DNA of 64,000 nt from Fragilaria crotonensis (Eukaryota > Bacillariophyta > Fragilariophyceae > Fragilariales > Fragilariaceae). Of this stretch, positions 55,454-64,000 are shown in pieces (within the stretch, counting starts at the first letter, position 1; every line of letters starts with the position of its first letter). The position numbers were made by a program, and so were the translations under genes. The notes under the pieces are model-generated. The model was not told where the DNA came from, made no database searches, and saw only the letters and a program-made list of their open reading frames with translations. Location of the stretch: NCBI GenBank assembly GCA_022925895.1, contig JAKSYS010000009.1:124001-188000 (forward strand). Direction: 5' to 3'.

Positions 55454-57937
55454 ATGAAACATGCCGACAATGTCATGCTGTTTCTGTGCTTGCTAGCAAT
55501 AGTTCGTTCCAAAAACGAAGGAGCACATGCCTTCCAACTTCCATCAAGAACAGCAGCATCAACAGCTACATACCGGTACTCCATACCACATACTCCGATA
55601 CCCTCGCTTCAACCCTACACAACACCTCACAACTCCGTCACGGCACTGAACGCACTTCCAGAGACCATGCAACACATCTTGGATCATTTCCATATCATCA
55701 GCACGAGCACAAGCAGCATTATAAGTAGTTCCAACATGCTGAGTTTGCCGACAACAATCGAGCTTCCTTTCCAACAACGTGGACAAACGCTATTTGAAAT
55801 GTTGGACGTTGGTGGTGCACTCCGAAGTAACGTAGCTCGTGTTCCCGAAGCTGCCACCAGCATGGTTCTAGAGTCTGTTGGTCGGGATTTGCTTGTCTTT
55901 TTGATGGCATCTGTAGTGGTCACACCCCTGGCCACCTACCTCAAAGTGACACCCATTCTGGGATATTTGTTGGCGGGTGCACTGTTGGGACCCCACGCGA
56001 TGGATGTATTCTCAAATTCAAAGGCCGATGTCGAACTCGGTGACTTTGGGATCTTATTTCTGCTCTTCTCCGAAGGATTGGAGGTATCGACTGCCCGATT
56101 GCAAAAGCTTGCAAATTACTTGCCACTCGGATTGGCCCAATTGTCGCTGACTGCGGGCGTATTGACAACTGCCATTTTGGCGGGAGCGCCCGCCTTTTTG
56201 GATCGATTCATAGATTTGGATGATGGGGTCATTGACATTCAAAATCCATCGGAAGCGCTTGTATTGGCCCTCGCCGGGGCACTGTCTACCTCGGCATTTA
56301 TCTTTCCTGTATTGAAGGATTTGGAATGGGAAGAAGATGAATCCGGACAGGCGGCAACGTCCATTCTGTTGTTGCAAGATTTGGCGGTTGCGCCCTTGTT
56401 GGTGCTCATGCCCTTTGTCATTGGACAAGGTGAAACGGATTATGCCGCCATTGGATTCTTAACGGCCAAGGCCACGTTGGGTTTCGGATCTGTCATTTTC
56501 ATTGGTTCCTTTGTCCTGCGACGTCTTTTTGCTCTCGTCGCCCGAGCGCGATCGACGGAAACGTTTGTGGCACTTTGTCTGTTGGTATCAGTCGGCATTG
56601 GGGAACTTGCCAAAATGTTGGGACTCACAGACACTGCCGGTGCCTTTGCTGCAGGTGTCTTGCTGGCAAATACGAATTACCGAGCTCAGATTCAGGCCGA
56701 TATTCTGCCCTTCAAAGGAATCCTATTAGGGATATTCTTCATGGACGCAGGCAGCAGTTTTGACGTCGAACTCGTGATGAACGAGCTTCCTACTGTCCTG
56801 ACAGGCGCAGCGGCGCTCCTGATTCTGAAAGCGATCACCCTTTTCTCGGCAACAAGAGTCCCCCGGTGGATGGAACCGAATCGACTACCGACAGTTGACG
56901 GTGTTCGATTGGCACTGCTCCTGTCTGGTGGAGGTGAGTTTGCGTTTGTGGTCCTGGCTCTGGCAGAAAGGCTGGAAGTGTTGCCGCGTGAACTGGGTGG
57001 ATTGTTAACTGCCATTGTCCTGATCACCATGTCGGCGACGCCGATTCTTGGCGAACTGGCAAAGGCGTTAACCAAAAATATGTCGGAATCATCAGATCGT
57101 TCTAGCGAAATGTCAAGGATAAACGAAGAGGCAAGCGTTGTGGCACCAAATGCAGTCATTGTCTGTGGTTATGGCGAAATTGGACAGTCGCTGCTGCGCG
57201 CACTCGCAGTTGATCATCAAGCAACAGTAGGCAACAAGGACGTTGAGGAGATTCAGCCATCTCTCCCCAACGTGGTTGCATTCGATACTGACACTTCTCT
57301 GTCAGATATCGTTCTCATGCCTCAAGAAGGGGCTATTGTTCTTTTCGGCGATGCAGCTAATCCTCAAGTCCTTCGCTCCAGCGGAATCACAGATCCTGAA
57401 GCCATTTACGTCACTTACGAAGACCATTACCGCGTGCTATCTGCAACTTCCAGACTTCGAGCCGGTTTCGACCACACTCCAATATTCGCCAGGGCACAAA
57501 CACGAGCAGAAGCTCACTCTTTGAAGGCAGCCGGTGCTACCGAAGTAGTGGTTGAATCCGATGAGCTGCCACGTTCGGCAGCCACATTACTCCGAATGTC
57601 AAAATCCATGGCTCTGACATCACCGTCCATGACACAGGAGCAATTGCGCCTTGCAATGGCAGCAGCAGCTCGTATTACCCCAGAAGAAGTTGATCATTTG
57701 CTTGACTTGTTTAAATGCATGGATGAAACCGATTCCGGCTTCATTTCAGCATCCAAGATATTGAATGTGCTGCGCACTTCAAATTCAGGAATTGTTTCGG
57801 ACGATGAGATGGCTCGCATGGAGACCTGGGTGTCATCAATCGTCAAATCGCCAATCCCACCGATTGAGTTTTGTAGGCTATACTTGCAGGCACCAGAGAT
57901 CATACGCAGATCGCTATCTGATGCCTGCATGATTTAA
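55454..57937 (+). CDS. Plastid-type K+/H+ antiporter (KEA/CPA2) with RCK domain and EF-hand-like C-terminus
   Basis: An 827-aa intronless protein. Residues ~1-27 form a signal peptide ending in AHAFQLP, like the ASAFAP cleavage motif with F at +1 that sends proteins into diatom plastids; a Ser/Thr-rich transit part follows. Residues ~145-535 are a CPA2 (KefB/C, KEA) antiporter with about 12 membrane segments: LLAGALLGPHAMDVF, GILFLLFSEGLEVS, LALAGALSTSAFIFPVL, ATSILLLQDLAVAPLL, and LTDTAGAFAAGVLLANT. Residues ~565-725 are a TrkA-N/RCK domain (AVIVCGYGEIGQSLL with GxGxxG). Residues ~750-790 include DETDSGFISASK, an EF-hand-like loop with Lys in the last ligand position. It would exchange K+ for H+ in a plastid membrane to set stromal or lumenal pH. 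The C-terminal extension is not usual for KEA proteins. Confidence 0.82.
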   Translation: MKHADNVMLFLCLLAIVRSKNEGAHAFQLPSRTAASTATYRYSIPHTPIPSLQPYTTPHNSVTALNALPETMQHILDHFHIISTSTSSIISSSNMLSLPTTIELPFQQRGQTLFEMLDVGGALRSNVARVPEAATSMVLESVGRDLLVFLMASVVVTPLATYLKVTPILGYLLAGALLGPHAMDVFSNSKADVELGDFGILFLLFSEGLEVSTARLQKLANYLPLGLAQLSLTAGVLTTAILAGAPAFLDRFIDLDDGVIDIQNPSEALVLALAGALSTSAFIFPVLKDLEWEEDESGQAATSILLLQDLAVAPLLVLMPFVIGQGETDYAAIGFLTAKATLGFGSVIFIGSFVLRRLFALVARARSTETFVALCLLVSVGIGELAKMLGLTDTAGAFAAGVLLANTNYRAQIQADILPFKGILLGIFFMDAGSSFDVELVMNELPTVLTGAAALLILKAITLFSATRVPRWMEPNRLPTVDGVRLALLLSGGGEFAFVVLALAERLEVLPRELGGLLTAIVLITMSATPILGELAKALTKNMSESSDRSSEMSRINEEASVVAPNAVIVCGYGEIGQSLLRALAVDHQATVGNKDVEEIQPSLPNVVAFDTDTSLSDIVLMPQEGAIVLFGDAANPQVLRSSGITDPEAIYVTYEDHYRVLSATSRLRAGFDHTPIFARAQTRAEAHSLKAAGATEVVVESDELPRSAATLLRMSKSMALTSPSMTQEQLRLAMAAAARITPEEVDHLLDLFKCMDETDSGFISASKILNVLRTSNSGIVSDDEMARMETWVSSIVKSPIPPIEFCRLYLQAPEIIRRSLSDACMI

Positions 57938-58229
57938 CAGCACTAAAGATTTATTCGCTAGCTAGGGTAATTGCGAGGAACGCAACACATGCTATAGACG
58001 CATACCTGGAATACCAACGCTGGACTATGTTTTGAGTACATCCCATCGTACGAACCTGGGTGACAAAAATTATGGTGAATGGTTGCTATGAGGGTGTCTC
58101 GTTCATCGATTGGGAAGCTGAAGGACGAAGTCGACGTTAGGACAGTCGCATTAAACTCTGCCTTAGCCTTTGGTTCACTACGAGTTGGATGTGAAGCATA
58201 AGGTATTACTTGAGAGCATTAAAATGTCT

Positions 58230-59691
58230 TTACATCTGGACATACGCAACATTCGAAACCTTCCTGTATTCATTCTCTTCCACTTCTGTCTCACAGTATT
58301 CGGTATCGCACACGGCCGCCTTGTATAGATGGTACCCATTCTGTTCATACTTTTCTTGAATGTCGTTCCATGTCTGACCTTCGTCGTTGTAGGCACGAAC
58401 TACCTTACCAAGATAATCAACATACAATGATTGGTATATCGATTTCATGTATTCCTCCGACAGGAGATACTTTCCCAACTGGGTCGCTCGCTCAGCGATA
58501 TCACGACCACCATTTTGTTCAGCCCACTGATATTGATGCCAGAGGTTGGACAGATCAGTCTTGACAGGGATGTAATGTACCCAAGGAATCATTAGATCGT
58601 AGAACCAATCCTTGAAGGGTGTCTCGTGATGAAACAGTAGGCCCGGCATTAGGAGCTTGGTGAGAGTACCATCCCATGTCGTACCTCCACCTCCTGCCAA
58701 GTCGATCTGATACCGGTACTGACTCATGTCATAAGGATCAACCGGGTCAGCTGTCACTTTAATCCCCTTCTTTTCAAAAATGGAGTGAAGATATTGGTTA
58801 AATTTGCTGGTTGTCGCAAACCGTACGTCGATCCAAGCAAAATCTTCGTGTCCCTTGATCTGTGTCAGAATAGTATAGGAGAGAGCGATCCATCGAGGAG
58901 GGATATCGTATTGATTTGCAAATAATCGCTCAATGATTTCGTCGTGGGTCATCTTTTCCATCATGGGTGCATTGAAAAGATTGTTAATTCCAATTTCCTT
59001 GTGACGGTAGGCTGGTGTGTAATCCATGAGATAGTTGGAAAAGTCACTTCCTCTCCAAAAGATTTGTCTTTTGAGGTCGTCATAGTCGAGCTTATCGTTG
59101 ACTTCCTTCCATTTGCATTCCTTGTGGCCAAATACTCGGTAGTGATATAGACAATTCGAGTAGTACGGATTAGGGAATCCCTTGACGCTGGGCATGAGGG
59201 AGTCATTTTGGGCACAGAACCAAACATCACCAGGGCGCAAATTTATCGGAAGGGCAGTCATTCTTCTCGTTGATGCATTGTCCAGCTATCGAGTCATCTC
59301 CTGACCATAACAGTTCGAACGGAGGTGATCCCGGCTGGAATCTTTCTGGAAAATTCGTTTTCAGAGAGAGTACCACCAGCGGGATGTCGTACATGTTGCG
59401 ATACGATAGATATTTGGTTTTACCTCGACGCACATTGTAGGAAGAGAAATTGTATCCATCCCATACAAGAAGCTGAGGATGTGAGTTCATAACATAGGGT
59501 AGGGTTAAGAGAATGTCCCCCGATGTGTAATTTATTACTGTGTCCTCAGGAACAATTGCAGAGAGCTCTCGTTGCTTCTGCAATAATACCTGTTGGATCG
59601 CAGCATTTCCATTGTTATGACATGTTAATATGGTGAGGAAGGCGATGGCGGCGGAGGCTAAGGCTGATACCCTCAGCTTCGTGAACTTCAT
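58230..59691 (-). CDS. GT90-type glycosyltransferase 1 (one apparent frameshift)
   Basis: First of three related genes. From the ATG at 59691: a signal anchor (VSALASAAIAFLTILTC), a lumenal N-terminal domain with a C..C pair (CINEKNDCP), a frame change near 59250-59262 (KFAP to GDVWFCAQN), then the catalytic region: IFWRGSDFSNYL, FAWIDVRF, YRYQIDLAGGGGTTWDGTL, LLFHHETPFKDWFYD, VHYIPVKTDLSNL and LSEEYMKSIYQSLYVDYL. These are motifs of the GT90 (CAP10/POGLUT-like) family, which transfers xylose, glucose or similar sugars in the ER/Golgi. Exact donor and acceptor unknown. It is divergent with the second copy. The frame change could be error or decay. Confidence 0.7.
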
Positions 59692-59960
59692 CGTTGGAGA
59701 GTTTTTCTGTGTATTTATAGGCACATTCATTGCTCCACGGTTACGTTTTGTCTATGACTCCAAAATGTGAGCATCGTCATAGAAGACATATTAAATGACT
59801 AGGGGGTTATGGAGAGAGTCACAATGTCACAATGCCTATGCCTACGATTTGGACAAATCTACGACATATATCGTCATAGTCAACACAACTTGCCATGACC
59901 ATCACGAAATGAACACGATGCTTGCAATTGGCATATTTTCCATACGAGGGCGATTCGACC
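59692..59960. promoter_or_regulatory. Shared promoter region of two divergent GT90 genes
   Basis: About 270 bp between the start codons of divergent paralogues, so it must hold both promoters. No TATA box or other known element can be singled out with confidence; an in-frame upstream ATG for the minus gene is at 59730. Confidence 0.4.
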
Positions 59961-61445
59961 ATGAGAACGATATTTTACTATCTGCTACTTGCAATATCCT
60001 TTCTTATCGTCTTTCGAGATCCAGATATAGATAGCGTCAACATCGAACGAAGATATCTGCAGGTGAACGGTGGCGATGAGGATCCACCAGTCAAGGAGTA
60101 CAACCAAGTCAAAATCGAACATGCGGCACCGAAACTCAATTCGTTTGTTCCAAGGCTACTGGTCTTTACTGGGGAGCGTTTCATGGTGTACAATCTCAAG
60201 CACAACACCACTTTATATCACGATGTGCTTGATTTTAACAATCGCCCGGTCATGATTGTACCTATGCTCGTACATGCCCTCAGAACGCATTTTCCTCAAC
60301 GATTTGCCCATGGCATGCCACCATTCCAACTGCTGTTTACAGAATCCGATTCGTTACGCACCGACTGTGTCAACGACCAAGTCTCGTGTTCCACACAGGA
60401 TTGGCCACCAATTCTTGTGTTTGGGTCGCTCATGAAGGATGCAGCCCAAACATTCCCAAGCGCCAAACTGATGCCCGTCCCCCCATTTGTCGAATGTTTG
60501 TACAAGTACAGAATACGCGGGGATACCGATTGTGAGTGGGCCGACAAGTCACAAGAGAGCAATGTACCTATGAAGGATCTCAAACCGACCGTCATTTGGA
60601 GAGGTTCGGATTACGCGTTCCTTTTTCAATACGAGAAGTTTCGCTTCAAGGACATTGCCGACGTGATTGGTGACGACGTTCAAAATCTTACCAAACAGGA
60701 TGTTGCGGTGCGCATTTTCCAAAACTGGAATGAGATTGGTCCCCGATGGCGGGCCATCGCGCTCTCATTACAGGCCGAGATTGAGCATTATAACATGAAT
60801 GAGCCAGTCTGGTTAGATAGCAAGTTTGCTGGAGGTATGCCAGAATTGTCTCAAGAAACGTTGGATCACTTTACCAAGATTGGTGTCCATGTCAAGACGG
60901 CGGGGATGAGCCCTGATCAAATGTCAAAGTATAGATATCAAATCGACTTTGGTGGAGGCGGAGGCACTACTTGGTCGGGAACACTGAGCAAGCTAAGCAT
61001 GCCTGGGGTCCTCTTTCACCACGAAACTCCAACGATGGATTGGTTTCACAAGGAAATGGTCCCATGGAAACACTACCTTCCCATCAACTGGGACCTCACA
61101 GACCTGCGGGCCAAATATGATTGGGCGGAAGCCAATTTGGACAAAATTTCCGATATTTCACGCGAGGCAACGAAGCTATCGAATTATCTTTTGAGCACAG
61201 CGTACATGCAAACGACTTATCAAGATCTGTTCGTGGACTATCTTGCCAAGGTTGTGCGAGCGTACCGAGTTCAGCATCCTTCCTGGGAAGATTCTGTGCA
61301 TCGTTACAAAAAAATGGGCTTTGATTTACAACCCCTGGCGACTTGTGATGCCGTTCATTGCACAGTTAGAGCGGAACGAATGGAGTCGGCATCAAGCTCA
61401 AGAACGCTGCGACATGTTCCCACACCGAAAACGTCCTTGCGCTAG
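59961..61445 (+). CDS. GT90-type glycosyltransferase 2 (intact)
   Basis: 494 aa from the ATG at 59961. N-terminal signal anchor (TIFYYLLLAISFLIVF), lumenal N-terminal domain (PPFQLLFTESDSLRTDCVND), then VIWRGSDYAFLFQY, VWLDSKFAG, YRYQIDFGGGGGTTWSGTL, VLFHHETPTMDWFHKEM, KHYLPINWDLTDLRAKYDWAE and LSTAYMQTTYQDLFVDYLAKVVRAY, then a Cys-containing tail (CDAVHCTV). It is the only one of the three copies that reads through with no break, so it serves as reference. GT90 members modify glycoproteins or polysaccharides in the secretory pathway. The start is chosen as the first ATG that leads directly into the membrane anchor. Confidence 0.8.
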   Translation: MRTIFYYLLLAISFLIVFRDPDIDSVNIERRYLQVNGGDEDPPVKEYNQVKIEHAAPKLNSFVPRLLVFTGERFMVYNLKHNTTLYHDVLDFNNRPVMIVPMLVHALRTHFPQRFAHGMPPFQLLFTESDSLRTDCVNDQVSCSTQDWPPILVFGSLMKDAAQTFPSAKLMPVPPFVECLYKYRIRGDTDCEWADKSQESNVPMKDLKPTVIWRGSDYAFLFQYEKFRFKDIADVIGDDVQNLTKQDVAVRIFQNWNEIGPRWRAIALSLQAEIEHYNMNEPVWLDSKFAGGMPELSQETLDHFTKIGVHVKTAGMSPDQMSKYRYQIDFGGGGGTTWSGTLSKLSMPGVLFHHETPTMDWFHKEMVPWKHYLPINWDLTDLRAKYDWAEANLDKISDISREATKLSNYLLSTAYMQTTYQDLFVDYLAKVVRAYRVQHPSWEDSVHRYKKMGFDLQPLATCDAVHCTVRAERMESASSSRTLRHVPTPKTSLR

Positions 61446-62204
61446 GTGTTGAATAAGCCTACACAAAGCGACATAATATCTAACGTGGACCTACATTCTA
61501 GCACATGTTAATATGGTGACCCTTTATTGAGAATGTGCCAGTTTGATGCATTTCTATTCACATCTCACACCAGCTTCCTTGTTGAGGGTCAACCCGCATT
61601 TTTATCCTCCTAACATCCATTGTTATCTGACTGATCCGTTGTGGATACAACCGCATTCATTCTCTATCAGTTGTACCGGTAGTATGACATACGGCAAAGG
61701 AACAAGGTTTTACCGGCGGAATCCCACCTTCCACTAACCTACTGGCGCAGAATTTACCTTGGTAGGTCATTTGTTCCCATCAATCGGGACTCGAAATGTC
61801 TCGAAATGTCTTTTCCCAATGACCCGGTGACCGACATTTTCAGTTTAGGAAATCACCGGAGGACATTGGAAGTCATGGGTACAACACTCAAAATGTCGTC
61901 ATTTGCTTCACATCGCATAATTCTCGTGACCATTGTTATGACCTGAATTGCCACGGAGTGGTTCGGTACTACGATCTAATTCGTAATTCCATATTTATAT
62001 GGAATTCTCTTTAGTATGAATAAATTCGATATGAATACGTAAATACCAGAAAGGCATAGGTGTTAAACCACAAGACACGGCCAGCGCATAAGAGGAGACA
62101 TCTGTCGAAAGACATAAATGCTCCCCCCCTACTCTCTATGCATAGCGACATCACCATCTCCGGCATCGTTACTATTTGCTCTATTCACCTGCGACTATAC
62201 AGCC
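61446..62204. other. Spacer
   Basis: About 760 bp without a gene. It has an imperfect direct repeat of TGTCTCGAAATGTC words near 61795 and a CCGGTAGTATGACATA microrepeat. An in-frame upstream ATG for the next gene is at 62118. Confidence 0.35.
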
Positions 62205-63954
62205 ATGGCACGGAGCAGCAGTCAACAACGAACACACACCATGAGCAAGGGCTTGCATTTGTTTTCCTTGTGCTGCTTGTTATTGATGGGAATAGCGGCC
62301 GTGGTGGTGCAGGATTATAAATTGCTTGTCGCGTTCTCATTATCTGCACATGAACATCGTATGTTGCGAGTGGACGACGAGCCGCCGCAACCCATTGCCA
62401 CAGTGAGCATCAATACTACTACTATCGCTATCAAAAATGGAGATTTGATACCAATATTTTCACAACTAGACATCCAAGAGGCATTGCCGTATTTTCATTC
62501 ATGGTACATGCGACTATTGGTCTTTGACGGTCAAACCTGGAAAACCTACGCTATTGGCCACAAGTCAACCAAACTGCTACCAGAATTCAAATCTACTGGA
62601 CGACTGTATCAACTGATTCCTATGCTGGTCCATTCCTTCGTCCATAATTTTCCGAAACGATTTCAACCTGGTCAGCCAGTCTTTCAAGTCCTCTTTAGTG
62701 AAGCCGATCTCATATCATCAGATTGTGTCTTTACCAATAAAGCTTGTCCTTCTGACAAGTTTCCTCCCATTCTCGGATTTGGTTCCGTCTTCAAGGATGA
62801 AACGTTGCTGCCGACATTGAAAATGTTTCCAGCACCAGCTCGATGGTTTGCATGTTTGTACAATTACAAAACTAGAAATCAACGATGCAAATTGAATCAA
62901 CAAGTCAATTATGCCAAGCTCTATCAGGAGTTGACACCACAAGTTGTATGGGTAAGTTTTTCCAAACCTTGGTCATACACGCACAATTCATAATTGCCAT
63001 TTCTGATGATTCTCTTCCATTGTTTTACACGACAGAGAGGAGCGGATTGGCCATTCTTACCGCACGTGAAAGAATTGCTAAGTGAAGGATTTTAGAGTTA
63101 CGATGGAAGACCGAGATCCATTGGAGCAAGGAGAAGAATTGTACCAGCATGCTCGAACATTTGCGAAAGTATACTGATGATTTACCTCCCAGGTGGAAAA
63201 CAGTCCTGTGGACCGTGGAAGAAGATGAGAAGCAAAAGACAGCCGCACCAGGGACTCCGTGGATTGATTCGCGATTCTACGGTGGTTTGAACAATCAGTT
63301 CCGTGATGACCTGATAAAGAATGGCCTGCAAGTCAATGGCGAGCGTATGGAGGAATTCGAAATGAGTGGATACAGGTATCAGATTGATATTGGAGGGTAA
63401 GATATTTGGTCTGGCCCTTCATGCTTGTGGGTGTATTCAGAACAATCCGATTCTTACACACATTTTCCTCCTGTATTCCCAGTGGCGGTGGTACAACTTG
63501 GGACGGAACTCTGTTCAAACTGCTCTACCCTGGATTACTTCTCCATCATGAAACACCAACCAAGGACTTCTTCTACGACGAAATGCTGCCCTGGAAACAC
63601 TATATTCCCGTGCAAACTGATTTAAGCGATCTCAAACAAAAGTTTGATTGGGCGGAGGCCAATCCAGAAGGTGCCATGCTAATTGCAGCAGAGGGCACAC
63701 GCTTCGCCGAGTATTTGACAAGTCCCAAGTACATGAACAAGGTATATCGAGAACTCTTCACGACCTATCTGGGAAAGGTTGTGAACGCCTATCAACCTAC
63801 CCAAGGAATGACTTGGACCCAATCATTACAACAATATGTCGACTCTGGACATGAAGTCATTCAATTATCTACTTGCGATGACACGCATTGTGAGACAGAG
63901 GGTGCAGACGGCGTGATCAAGAAATTCCTTTATCGTCAAACTAAGAACTATTAG
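62205..63954 (+). pseudogene. GT90-type glycosyltransferase 3 (three exons, frame broken)
   Basis: Starts at 62205 (GCCATGGC context). N-terminal anchor (FSLCCLLLMGIAAVVV), DLISSDCVFTNKACPSDKFPPILGFGSVFKDE, exon 1 end at 62951 (VVW), intron GTAAGT..GACAG 62952-63034, then RGADWPFLPHVKELL. Two frame changes follow around 63090-63160 (DFRVTMEDRDPLEQGEELY, then LRKYTDDLPPRWKTVL). A second intron (63397-63482, inside GGGG of the GGGGGTTWDGT motif) is followed by LLLHHETPTKDFFYDEM, KHYIPVQTDLSDLKQKFDWAE and LTSPKYMNKVYRELFTTYLGK. Splice sites are clean, so decay is recent or partly artefact. It has introns at conserved motif positions where copies 1 and 2 have none. Confidence 0.65.
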
Positions 63955-64000
63955 TGCGAATACGTTGTACCACCAATTGGAGAGTGCTAACAGCGTCCGT

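Noticed and set aside
1-64000. tRNA, rRNA and CRISPR-like features
   Set aside because: I looked for T-loop words, rRNA-like blocks and regularly spaced direct repeats with unique spacers and found none that hold up; the repeats present are minisatellites.

Overview
The window is nuclear DNA of a eukaryote, most likely a raphid pennate diatom or a close stramenopile. Reasons: spliceosomal introns with GT..AG borders (about 75-300 nt) in several genes; a plastid-type precursor leader with a diatom-like cleavage motif (AHAFQLP) on a cation/H+ antiporter; a copia-type LTR element; a gene-dense layout with short spacers full of small GTAC/CCGG-rich repeats; and large DNA transposons. I do not assign a species.

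Layout. 0.1-16.6 kb is a host gene block: TalC-like transaldolase (-), ICMT-like membrane methyltransferase (+), two convergent sulfotransferase paralogues, Rab GDI (-), an Stc1-domain protein (-), VPS52 (+) and a USP8/AMSH-dimerisation-domain protein (-). 16.6-20.4 kb is gene-poor and holds a degenerate TCAGCAG array and a chimera made from pieces of two genes of this same window. 20.4-29.4 kb is a Mutator-like element of about 9 kb with 24-bp terminal inverted repeats; besides the transposase it carries a 2OG-Fe(II) dioxygenase, a JmjC-like/Cys-rich protein and a helicase-associated-domain protein, with GGGATCTCGTAC minisatellites in its spacers. 29.8-41.6 kb is host sequence: GH18 chitinase (-), a ubiquitin-like/2OG-oxygenase/RING fusion (+), a double-stranded-RNA-binding protein (+), a decayed tandem duplication with a TLC-domain gene inside it, and SEC24 (-). 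41.7-47.5 kb is a young Ty1/copia fossil. 47.8-52.4 kb holds an ankyrin-repeat gene and a large DDE transposase of IS630/Tc1-like type. 52.7-64 kb holds an unrecognised four-exon membrane protein, a plastid KEA-type antiporter with RCK and EF-hand-like parts, and three GT90 glycosyltransferase paralogues.

How the genes relate. VPS52 (GARP), GDI (Rab recycling), SEC24 (COPII), the USP8-dimerisation protein (endosomal ubiquitin) and the Golgi-type sulfotransferases and GT90 enzymes all act in the secretory/endosomal system, but nothing shows co-regulation. The most notable items are the UBL-2OG oxygenase-RING fusion, the transposon carrying oxygenase/chromatin-type cargo, and the rearrangements that copied parts of local genes.

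Caution: many conserved genes here need a one-base frame change, usually at a homopolymer run. Residual assembly errors are likely, so a frameshift alone should not be read as gene death.
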